Shown here: piece after piece, positions 27,536 to 34,851 of the stretch
Layout: each line of letters opens with the position of its first letter
How positions within the stretch are numbered: the stretch's first letter is position 1
The notes under the pieces: model-generated
Seen by the model: the letters and a program-made list of their open reading frames with translations, nothing else
Told to the model about the DNA's origin: nothing
The model's database searches: none
Assembly: GCA_937927685.1 (NCBI GenBank)
Contig: CALBSC010000078.1
Span: 124,001-188,000 of the forward strand
DNA: 64,000 bases
Source of the DNA: an uncultured Burkholderiales bacterium
Lineage (GTDB): Bacteria > Pseudomonadota > Gammaproteobacteria > Burkholderiales > Burkholderiaceae_C
Reading direction: 5' to 3'
Translations under genes and position numbers: made by a program

Positions 27536-27762
27536 CGGGCGGGTCGAGGGGTGAGGGCCAAATGGGGTCGGCGAAGTGGGAGGCGTGAAGTTGGACGGTT
27601 GAAGCGGGACGATTGACGCAGGGTGGGCGAAGGGGGAACAACCGACAGCGGCGGGCGTCTGGGGGCAACGCAACTTGCCGCTCCTTGGGTATCGCATGAT
27701 AGGCCAGCCGCGTGGGGGATTCCCCATGCCCGGTCCCTGGCCACTTTGGTAGGCTCACGGTC

Positions 27763-29460
27763 ATGAGACCGCACCACCGCTTCTGGCCCGCGCGCCTGCC
27801 CCATCAGATCCAAGTGCCCGACAGCTCGCTGTGGGACAACCTGACGTTCCAGGCGCGGCGCTTCCCGGACAAGACGGCCATTGTGTTTCTGGGGCGTTCC
27901 ATCAGCTACCGCGAGTTGGTGCAACAAGCCGAACGTGTGGCCGCCAGATTGCACGCGCTGGGCGTGCGTCGGGGCGACCGCGTCATTCTCCTCATGCAAA
28001 ACTCGCCGCAGCTCGTCGCTGCGCACTACGGCATCCTGCGCGCCAACGCCGTGGTGGTCCCGGTCAATCCGATGAACCGTCCCGAGGAGCTCAAACATTA
28101 CATCACCGATCCGCAGGCACGCGTGGCACTGGCCACCGCGGACCTGGCCGCCGGACTGGCCCAGGCCAGCAATGAACTGCCAGCGGCAGACCGCCTGCAA
28201 CACCTGATCGTCACCCACTACACCGATGCCTTTGACCCCTCCCAGGCGGGCGACGAGTCGCCGCCTGCATCCTGGCACAACTGGTTGATCGATCCGCAAC
28301 CCAGAGCCGTGTTGCACGGCGGCGAGGTCAGTGATTGGACCCGCGCGATGCATGGCGGTGACGCCCCGCCCGAGCTCACGGTGACGGCCCACGACATGGC
28401 CTTGTTGCCCTACACCAGCGGCACCACCGGTCTGCCCAAGGGCTGTGTCCATTTGCACAAGCAGATCAACCACAACCAGCTGGCCGGCAGCTACTGGGCC
28501 AACAGCACCCACGAAAACGTGGTGTTGGGCGTGGTGCCCATGTTCCACATCACCGGCATCGTGATGGTCATGCACGGCTGCTTCAGCAACGGCTGCACCA
28601 TGGTGCTCATGCCGCGCTGGGACCGCGAGCTGGCGGGAAAGCTGATTTCGCGCCGGCGGGTGACCCACTGGACCAACATCCCCACCATGGTGATCGATCT
28701 GCTGGGCAGCCCCCACTTTGACCAGTACGACCTCAGCAGTCTGGTCTACATCGGGGGCGGCGGCGCTGCCATGCCGCAGGCCGTCGCGCAAAAACTGCTG
28801 GACCTCTATGGCCTGAGCTATGTCGAGGGCTATGGTCTGACCGAAACCGCCGCGCCTTCGCACAGCAACCCGCCCGACCGGCCCAAGCAACAGTGCCTGG
28901 GTGTTCCCTACATGAGCGCCGATGCCCGGGTGGTGGATCCGGATACCTTGCAGGAAGTGCCCGTGGGGGAGCAAGGTGAAATCGTGATCCACGGGCCCAT
29001 GGTGTTCGAGGGCTACTGGCAGCGACCGGACGCCACCGCGCAGGTGTTCTTTGAACTGGACGGCAAGCGCTTTTTCCGAAGTGGCGACCTCGGGCGCATG
29101 GATGAGGACGGCTACTTCTTCCTCACCGACCGGCTCAAGCGCATGATCAATGCCAGCGGCTTCAAGGTCTGGCCGGCGGAGGTCGAGGCCTTGATGTTCC
29201 GCCACCCGGCCATCCAGGAAGCCTGTGTCATCGCCACCCATGACGCTTACCGCGGTGAATCGGTCAAGGCGGTGGTGGTGCTGCGCGCCAGCCACCAGGG
29301 GCAGGTGAGTGAGCAGGACATCATCGACTGGTGCCACCAGAACATGGCGGTCTACAAGGCGCCGCGTCAGGTGCAGTTTGTCGACACCCTGCCCAAGAGC
29401 GGCAGCGGCAAGGTCATGTGGCGCACCCTGCAGGAGCAGGAAAGCGCCACGCGTGCCTGA
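27763..29460 (+). CDS. AMP-binding acyl-CoA synthetase, long/medium-chain type
   Basis: A 565-residue adenylate-forming ligase that activates a carboxylic acid as an acyl-CoA. The P-loop is Y-T-S-G-T-T-G-L-P-K-G near residue 228, followed by E-G-Y-G-L-T-E-T-A-A-P. The hinge and C-domain carry S-G-D-L-G-R-M-D-E-D-G-Y and K-S-G-S-G-K-V-M-W-R, with the catalytic lysine. Resemblance is to fatty-acyl-CoA ligases rather than acetyl-CoA synthetase. The start at 27763 gives the natural N-terminus. It lies upstream of, but about 85 bases from, the flavoenzyme gene. Confidence 0.92.
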   Translation: MRPHHRFWPARLPHQIQVPDSSLWDNLTFQARRFPDKTAIVFLGRSISYRELVQQAERVAARLHALGVRRGDRVILLMQNSPQLVAAHYGILRANAVVVPVNPMNRPEELKHYITDPQARVALATADLAAGLAQASNELPAADRLQHLIVTHYTDAFDPSQAGDESPPASWHNWLIDPQPRAVLHGGEVSDWTRAMHGGDAPPELTVTAHDMALLPYTSGTTGLPKGCVHLHKQINHNQLAGSYWANSTHENVVLGVVPMFHITGIVMVMHGCFSNGCTMVLMPRWDRELAGKLISRRRVTHWTNIPTMVIDLLGSPHFDQYDLSSLVYIGGGGAAMPQAVAQKLLDLYGLSYVEGYGLTETAAPSHSNPPDRPKQQCLGVPYMSADARVVDPDTLQEVPVGEQGEIVIHGPMVFEGYWQRPDATAQVFFELDGKRFFRSGDLGRMDEDGYFFLTDRLKRMINASGFKVWPAEVEALMFRHPAIQEACVIATHDAYRGESVKAVVVLRASHQGQVSEQDIIDWCHQNMAVYKAPRQVQFVDTLPKSGSGKVMWRTLQEQESATRA

Positions 29461-29544
29461 GTTCAGGCCTCAGCCCCTCACCCGGGTCATCGACATGACA
29501 CCCGTCACGCTCCGGGGATTTGTGCCTGCGGGTATGCTCTGGCC

Positions 29545-30540
29545 GTGATCAAACTTTCTGCCTTGGACCAATCCGTCGCAGCCATGGGACGCTCCCAGGC
29601 CGACGCCATCCGTCAAACCCTGGAACTCGGCCCCTGGTGCGAGTCGCTGGGCTACCACCGCTTCTGGGTCAGTGAGCACCACAGCCACCCCAGCATCGTG
29701 GGCTCGGCCCCGGAGGTCTTGCTGGCAGCCCTGGCGGCACGCACCTCGCGCATCCGCCTGGGCAGTGCGGGCGTGATGTTGCCGCACTATGCCGCCTACA
29801 AGGTGGCCGAACAATTTCGCGTGCTGGACGCGCTGGCCCCCGGTCGACTCGACCTGGGTGTGGGGCGTGCGCCGGGCAGTGACGGTCGCACGGCGCAGGT
29901 GCTCAACCCGGACCGCTACGCCTCCGAGCGCTTTCCGCAGCAGGTCATGGAGTTGCAAGCCTGGGTCACCGGTCAGCCGATGCCCGCGGGCCACCCAGGC
30001 CATGGCGTGTGGGCCTGCCCGAGTGGCGACACCGCACCCACCGTCTGGATGCTGGGCAGTTCCGATTACGGCGCGCAACTTGCCGCTCACCTGGGCTTGC
30101 CGTACGCCTTTGCCTACTTCATCACCGAGGGGCAGGGCGTGGAGCAAGCCCTGGAGCTGTACCGAGACAACTTCCGTCCCAGTGCCGCGTTTCCCAAGCC
30201 GCATGCCGCGATTTGCGTGTGGGCCCTGGCGGCAGACACCGAGGACGAAGCCTGGCGCCTCTTCCAAAGTCGAGCCCGCTGGCGCATGGACCGCAATGTG
30301 GGCCGCCTGACCGCGCTGTATCCGCCGGAGGAGGCGGTTCGTGATTACACCTTGTCAGAACAACACGCGCTGGAGACCCTGCGCGCCAACGCGTTGGTCG
30401 GCACCGCCCCGCAGGTGGCCGCCAAGCTGCGTGCGCTGGCCAAGCGGCTCGAGGTGGACGAGCTGGCCCTCATCACCTGGACCCACGACCCCCAGGCCCA
30501 ACGCCGTTCCTACCAATTGCTCGCACAGGAGATGCTCTGA
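29545..30540 (+). CDS. LLM class flavin-dependent oxidoreductase
   Basis: A 331-residue bacterial-luciferase-like flavoprotein with a GTG start at 29545. The N-terminus L-S-A-L-D-Q-S, F-W-V-S-E-H-H-S-H-P and G-R-L-D-L-G-V-G-R-A-P-G-S-D place it in the MsnO8/YhbW subfamily. These use reduced FMN and oxygen, or F420 in other lineages. Its TGA directly abuts the ATG of the methionine synthase-like gene, so the two are cotranscribed and may act together. Its substrate is unknown. Confidence 0.9.
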   Translation: MIKLSALDQSVAAMGRSQADAIRQTLELGPWCESLGYHRFWVSEHHSHPSIVGSAPEVLLAALAARTSRIRLGSAGVMLPHYAAYKVAEQFRVLDALAPGRLDLGVGRAPGSDGRTAQVLNPDRYASERFPQQVMELQAWVTGQPMPAGHPGHGVWACPSGDTAPTVWMLGSSDYGAQLAAHLGLPYAFAYFITEGQGVEQALELYRDNFRPSAAFPKPHAAICVWALAADTEDEAWRLFQSRARWRMDRNVGRLTALYPPEEAVRDYTLSEQHALETLRANALVGTAPQVAAKLRALAKRLEVDELALITWTHDPQAQRRSYQLLAQEML

Positions 30541-31572
30541 ATGTTCCCCACCTCGATCGCGGGCAGTCTGCCCAAACCCGCCTGGCTGGCTGAGACCCAC
30601 AAGCTCTGGCCGCAATGGCGTGCCCAGGGGGCAGAACTGCAGCAAGCCAAGGCCGATGCCACCCTGCTGTGGATCAAGGCCCAGGAGGATGCCGGCCTGG
30701 ACATCATTGGCGACGGCGAACAGGCGCGCCAGCACTTCGTCCACGGCTTTCTGGAGCAGGTGGAGGGCATCGATTTCACCAACAAGGTGAAGATGGGCAT
30801 CCGCAACAACCGCTACGACGCCATGGTGCCGCAAGTGGTGGCCCCGTTGCGTCTGAAGGGGCGCGTGCATGCCTTCGAGGCACAACTCGCGCGCGCCCAC
30901 ACCACCCGCCAACTCAAGTTCACCTTGCCGGGCCCCATGACCATCGTGGACACCGTGGCGGACCGCTACTACGGCGAAGGCGAGGAAGGACGCATCAAGA
31001 TGGCCTTCGCATTTGCCGAACTGCTCAACCAGGAAGCGCTCGCCTTGCAGGCCGATGGCGTGGACATCATCCAGTTCGATGAGCCCGCGTTCAACGTCTA
31101 CCTTGACCAGGCGGCAGACTGGGGGGTGAAAGCCCTGGAGCGCGCCGCCCAGGGGCTGACCTGCACCACCGCCGTGCACATCTGCTACGGCTATGGCATT
31201 CAGGCCAACATCGACTGGAAGCAGTCGCTGGGGCACGAGTGGCGCCAGTACGAAAAAGTGTTTCCCGCGCTCGCCAAGAGCAGCATCCAGCAAGTGAGCC
31301 TGGAGTGCTTCCAGTCGCACGTGCCGATGGACCTGATGGCGCTGCTCGAAGGCAAGGACGTGCTGGTGGGTGTGATCGATGTCGCCAGCGATGTGATCGA
31401 GACACCCGAGCAAGTGGCCGACACCATCGGACGGGCCATGCAGTTTGTGCCGAAATTGCGTGTGCTGCCGTGCACCAACTGCGGTCTCGCGCCGATGGAC
31501 CGCGCGGTGGCCGAGGCCAAGCTCAAGGCCCTGGCACAGGGCGCGGCGCTGGCGCGCCAGCGTTGGGGTTGA
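30541..31572 (+). CDS. core-type (MetE C-terminal domain) methionine synthase
   Basis: A 343-residue protein corresponding to only the C-terminal catalytic half of cobalamin-independent methionine synthase. It lacks the N-terminal folate-interacting half. The zinc ligands can be read as V-H-I-C-Y-G (His and Cys), S-L-E-C-F (Glu) and L-P-C-T-N-C-G-L-A-P (Cys). The opening S-I-A-G-S-L-P-K-P-A-W-L-A and D-G-E-Q-A-R-Q-H-F resemble the folate-independent MesD-like group of aerobic bacteria. Known MesD works with a DUF1852 protein (MesX), which is absent here. The immediate neighbour is a flavin monooxygenase. Methionine formation from homocysteine is inferred. Confidence 0.85.
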   Translation: MFPTSIAGSLPKPAWLAETHKLWPQWRAQGAELQQAKADATLLWIKAQEDAGLDIIGDGEQARQHFVHGFLEQVEGIDFTNKVKMGIRNNRYDAMVPQVVAPLRLKGRVHAFEAQLARAHTTRQLKFTLPGPMTIVDTVADRYYGEGEEGRIKMAFAFAELLNQEALALQADGVDIIQFDEPAFNVYLDQAADWGVKALERAAQGLTCTTAVHICYGYGIQANIDWKQSLGHEWRQYEKVFPALAKSSIQQVSLECFQSHVPMDLMALLEGKDVLVGVIDVASDVIETPEQVADTIGRAMQFVPKLRVLPCTNCGLAPMDRAVAEAKLKALAQGAALARQRWG

Positions 31573-31634
31573 TGCCGACGGGCGTTGTGCCGTGGGTCAC
31601 GCCCGTGCTGTGAACACGCGCGGCACACCAAACA

Positions 31635-31655
31635 ACGGGCCCACTCCGGGCCCGT
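31635..31655 (-). terminator. hairpin terminator after thiolase gene
   Basis: A perfect 8-bp stem, ACGGGCCC/GGGCCCGT, with a 5-base loop lies between the convergent methionine synthase-like and thiolase genes. On the minus strand it is followed by TGTTTGG, which fits termination of thiolase transcripts. It may work in both directions. Confidence 0.55.
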
Positions 31656-31701
31656 GTCGTGTGGGACGTGGGCCCAGATCGGGTCCCGCCGCAGAGGAAG
31701 A

Positions 31702-32883
31702 TCAAACGCGTTCGAAAATCGCCGCGATGCCCTGACCCCCGCCGATGCACATCGTCACCAGTGCGTAGCGTCCCTGGATGCGTTGCAGCTCGTACAGGGC
31801 CTTGACGGTGATGAGTGCGCCGGTCGCGCCGATGGGGTGACCCAGCGAAATACCGGAACCGTTGGGGTTGACCTTGGCCGGGTCCAGGCCCAGTTCCTGG
31901 GTCACCGCGCAGGCTTGTGCGGCAAAGGCCTCGTTGGCCTCGATCACATCGAGCTGGTTGACCGACAGGCCCGTCTTCTTGAGCACGGCCTGGGTGGCAG
32001 AAATGGGGCCCACGCCCATGATCTTCGGGTCCAGGCCGGTGTGGGCGTAACCCACCAGGCGAGCCAGCGGCTTGGCGCCACGGGCCTGGGCGGTTTTGGC
32101 TTCCATCAACACCACCGCTGCGGCGGCGTCGTTGATACCCGAGGCGTTGCCCGCCGTGACGGTGCCGTTTTCTTTGGCGAACACTGGCTTGAGCTTGGAG
32201 AAGTCCTCCAGCTTGGCACCGGGGCGGAAATGTTCGTCAGTGACGTAGGCCACTTCGCCCTTTTTGCTCTTGAGCATGACGGGCACGATCTGGTCCTTGA
32301 ACAGGCCCGCAGCCGTGGCGCGCTCGGCACGGTTGTGGCTTTCCACCGCAGCCGCGTCCTGCATGTCACGGGTGATGCCGTACTTGGCGGCCACGTTCTC
32401 GGCGGTGACGCCCATGTGGATGTTGTGGAAGGGGTCGTGCAGGGCGCCCACCATCATGTCGATCAGCTTGGCGTCGCCCATGCGGCTGCCCCAGCGCTGG
32501 GTCAGGTTGGCGTAGGGGCCGCGGCTCATGTTCTCGGCGCCGCCGCCAATGGCGATGTCGCAGTCACCCAGCAGGATGGACTGGCTGGCACTCACAATGG
32601 CCTGCAAGCCCGAGCCGCACAGGCGGTTCACGTTGAAGGCCGGGGTGGTCTCGGCACAGCCGCCGTTGATGGCCGCCACGCGGGACAGGTACATGTCCTT
32701 GGGTTCGGTGTTCACCACATGCCCCATCACCACATGGCCGACGTCCTTGCCCTCGGTGTGGGCGCGGGCCAGTGACTCGCGCACAACCAGCGCGGCCAGC
32801 TCGGTGGGGGGGATGTCCTTGAGGCTTCCGCCATAGGTACCAATGGCGGTGCGCACACCGCTGACGACGACGACTTCACGCAT
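31702..32883 (-). CDS. acetyl-CoA C-acyltransferase (thiolase)
   Basis: A 393-residue thiolase II-type enzyme, the acetoacetyl-CoA/3-ketoacyl-CoA thiolase of PHA or fatty-acid metabolism. The acyl-accepting cysteine sits in N-R-L-C-G-S-G-L-Q-A near residue 90. The C-terminal half has G-H-P-I-G-A-T-G-A (catalytic His) and T-M-C-I-G-G-G-Q-G (catalytic Cys). AGGAG lies before the ATG. It stands alone on its strand, so biosynthetic (PhaA/BktB) and degradative roles cannot be separated. Confidence 0.94.
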   Translation of the reverse strand: MREVVVVSGVRTAIGTYGGSLKDIPPTELAALVVRESLARAHTEGKDVGHVVMGHVVNTEPKDMYLSRVAAINGGCAETTPAFNVNRLCGSGLQAIVSASQSILLGDCDIAIGGGAENMSRGPYANLTQRWGSRMGDAKLIDMMVGALHDPFHNIHMGVTAENVAAKYGITRDMQDAAAVESHNRAERATAAGLFKDQIVPVMLKSKKGEVAYVTDEHFRPGAKLEDFSKLKPVFAKENGTVTAGNASGINDAAAAVVLMEAKTAQARGAKPLARLVGYAHTGLDPKIMGVGPISATQAVLKKTGLSVNQLDVIEANEAFAAQACAVTQELGLDPAKVNPNGSGISLGHPIGATGALITVKALYELQRIQGRYALVTMCIGGGQGIAAIFERV

Positions 32884-32970
32884 GGGGGTCTCCTGAAATG
32901 AGGTGGGACAAATATGCTGTCAACCGGCCTATTTTCGACCAACTCGGCTACAAATGCCTGACGGCGATCC

Positions 32971-32987
32971 ACGGGCCCGACGCCCGT
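32971..32987 (-). terminator. small hairpin directly after rluA
   Basis: The minus strand reads ACGGGC-GTCGG-GCCCGT immediately after the rluA stop codon, a 6-bp stem with no T-run. It is a possible weak terminator. Confidence 0.35.
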
Positions 32988-33848
32988 TCACGGTGAGAGC
33001 TGGCCCCAATGGGGGGGCACAGGCGCCTGCAACGTCAAGGTCCGGTCCTCTGCGGGGTGTGGCAGGGTCAGTTGCCAGGCGTGCAGTTGCAAGGCCGGGC
33101 TGGCCGGGGCAGCGGGTGAGCCGTACCAGACGTCACCCAGGATGGGGTGGCCCAAGGCCTGCAGGTGAACCCGCAACTGATGGGAGCGACCGGTCTGGGG
33201 CTGCAGTTCCAGCAGGGCGCGTTCGGGGGCGTCCTGGTGCTCCAGCCGCCGCCAATACGTCAGACACGGACGCCCATCGGGGCTGATGATTTGCAGCGGC
33301 CGGTTGGGCCAATCGGGCAGGATGGGCAGATCGATGCGGTTCCACCCCGGCATGGCCGCGGCCGTCTCGGTGCACCCATGCGAACCTTGGAGGCGGTGAG
33401 CCGTCGTGTTCGAGAGCGATTGCGAATTTGAATGCGAATACGTTTGCGTTTGCGTTTGCGATTGCGATTGCGATTGCGATTGCGATTGCGTGTGCGTGTG
33501 CGTGTGCGTGTGCGTGTGACTGTCTGCGCCCTCCTGTCCTGGAGGCAGCGGCAGGGTGACGCACCGGTCTTGCGGCACGCCCATCACCCACGCCAGGTAG
33601 CGTTTGTCCACCTGTCGTTGGGCGAAGGCGCGGCTGAGTCGGCGCTGGGACTCGATGCCCCGTGCCAGCACCAGCAGGCCCGAGGTGGCCTGGTCCAGAC
33701 GGTGCACCACCAGGGCATCGGCAAACCGGGCCTGCACGCGGTGCCACACGCAGTCCTGCTTGTCCGGGCCGCGGCCGGGGACGGACAGGAGCCCCGCCGG
33801 TTTGTTGACGACGACCAGGTGGTCATCCTCATGGAGGATCGGGATCAA
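32988..33848 (-). CDS. rluA: RluA-type pseudouridine synthase with repetitive insertion
   Basis: A 286-residue uridine isomerase of 23S rRNA/tRNA, probably dual-specificity RluA. The catalytic motif H-R-L-D-Q-A-T-S-G is at residues 49-57 (Asp52). D-L-P-I-L-P-D-W-P-N-R-P and G-R-S-H-Q-L-R-V-H-L-x-A-L-G-H-P-I-L-G-D follow as in E. coli RluA (219 residues). Between them, at about residues 93-172, lies an extra low-complexity segment. Its core is five H-T, five Q-S and three Q-T dipeptides, then Y-S, H-S, N-S, Q-S and L-S. The start is TTG, overlapping the miaA stop as TTGA. Confidence 0.9.
   Translation of the reverse strand: MIPILHEDDHLVVVNKPAGLLSVPGRGPDKQDCVWHRVQARFADALVVHRLDQATSGLLVLARGIESQRRLSRAFAQRQVDKRYLAWVMGVPQDRCVTLPLPPGQEGADSHTHTHTHTHTQSQSQSQSQSQTQTQTYSHSNSQSLSNTTAHRLQGSHGCTETAAAMPGWNRIDLPILPDWPNRPLQIISPDGRPCLTYWRRLEHQDAPERALLELQPQTGRSHQLRVHLQALGHPILGDVWYGSPAAPASPALQLHAWQLTLPHPAEDRTLTLQAPVPPHWGQLSP
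33411..33518. repeat. 18-unit hexanucleotide tandem repeat inside rluA
   Basis: A 108-base array of 6-bp units. On the plus strand they are runs of GCGTGT (five), GCGATT (five) and GCGTTT (three) types, then five degenerate units. It encodes 18 dipeptides in the minus-strand rluA frame. Because the unit is two codons, copy-number change alters length without a frameshift. Confidence 0.95.
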
Positions 33849-34837
33849 GGCGGTCCCCAGGCCTGCGACACCCGTGCCAGCACCTGGTGCTCGACATCCT
33901 CGGCGTCACAGGCGACACACTGACGTTCGGGCAGGCTGCGTAGCCAGGTGAGCTGGCGCTTGGCCAGTTGGCGTGTGGCAGCCTGTCCCTGGCGGATCAT
34001 TTCGCCTGGGTCTGCATCGGCCACAGACTGACCTTGCGTGTGCAATTCGTCGAGCCAGGCCCAGGCCTGTCGATAACCGACACACCGCATCGATGGCAAC
34101 TCAGGGTGCAAGTCACCGCGGGCGCGAAGTTGTTGCACCTCCTGCAAAAAGCCCTGCGCCAGCATGAGTTCGAAGCGTCGCTCGATGCGTGCGTGCAGCC
34201 AGGCGCGGTCGTGGGGTTCCAGCGAGATCAGCTGTGCGGGGGTGAGCGGGCTGTGGTGCTGTGTGCGGGCTTGCCCCCACAGCGCGGACAGGGGCTGTCC
34301 GGTGAGATGCCAGACCTCGAGTGCGCGCCCGATGCGTTGGGCATCACGCGGGGCCAGCCGGGCAGCACTGTCGGGGTCGACCTGGGCGAGCTCGGCGTGC
34401 AGGGCCGGCCAGCCCCGTGCCTGTGCGCGCGACTCGATCTCGGCGCGCACGCGTGCATCCGCCTTGGGCAACTCATCCAGCCCGTCCATCAGCGCTTTGA
34501 GGTAGAGCATCGTGCCGCCCACCAGCAAGGGGTGGCGCCCGCGCGCACGGATGTCGTCGATCAAGGCCTGGGCGTCGCGAGCGAAATCGGCTGCACTGTA
34601 CGCGTCCAGGGGGTCCCGGATGTCGATGAGGTGATGCCGCACCTGGGCCTGTTCGGCGGTGTTGGGTTTGGCGGTGCCGATGTCCATGCCGCGATACACC
34701 AGCGCCGAGTCGACGCTGATGATCTCCACCGGCCAACGGCGCGCAATGTCCAGGGCCAAGGCAGTTTTGCCGCTGGCGGTGGGGCCCACCAGCGCCAGGC
34801 AGGGCAGGGAGGTGTCAGGGCTCAAGGGCGTCTCCAT
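33845..34837 (-). CDS. miaA: tRNA dimethylallyltransferase
   Basis: A 330-residue enzyme that isopentenylates A37 of tRNAs reading UNN codons. The P-loop is G-P-T-A-S-G-K-T-A-L-A near residue 20. I-S-V-D-S-A-L-V-Y-R-G-M-D-I-G-T-A-K-P and L-V-G-G-T-M-L-Y-L-K-A-L follow, and S-M-R-C-V-G-Y-R-Q is near the C-terminus. It lies 14 bases behind mutL and is coupled to rluA. The mutL-miaA order matches that of many proteobacteria. Confidence 0.97.
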   Translation of the reverse strand: METPLSPDTSLPCLALVGPTASGKTALALDIARRWPVEIISVDSALVYRGMDIGTAKPNTAEQAQVRHHLIDIRDPLDAYSAADFARDAQALIDDIRARGRHPLLVGGTMLYLKALMDGLDELPKADARVRAEIESRAQARGWPALHAELAQVDPDSAARLAPRDAQRIGRALEVWHLTGQPLSALWGQARTQHHSPLTPAQLISLEPHDRAWLHARIERRFELMLAQGFLQEVQQLRARGDLHPELPSMRCVGYRQAWAWLDELHTQGQSVADADPGEMIRQGQAATRQLAKRQLTWLRSLPERQCVACDAEDVEHQVLARVSQAWGPP

Positions 34838-34851
34838 GCCCGCGCGACGCC

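Noticed and set aside
33411..33518. CRISPR-like array
   Set aside because: Units are six bases with no spacers and lie in frame inside rluA, so it is a microsatellite.
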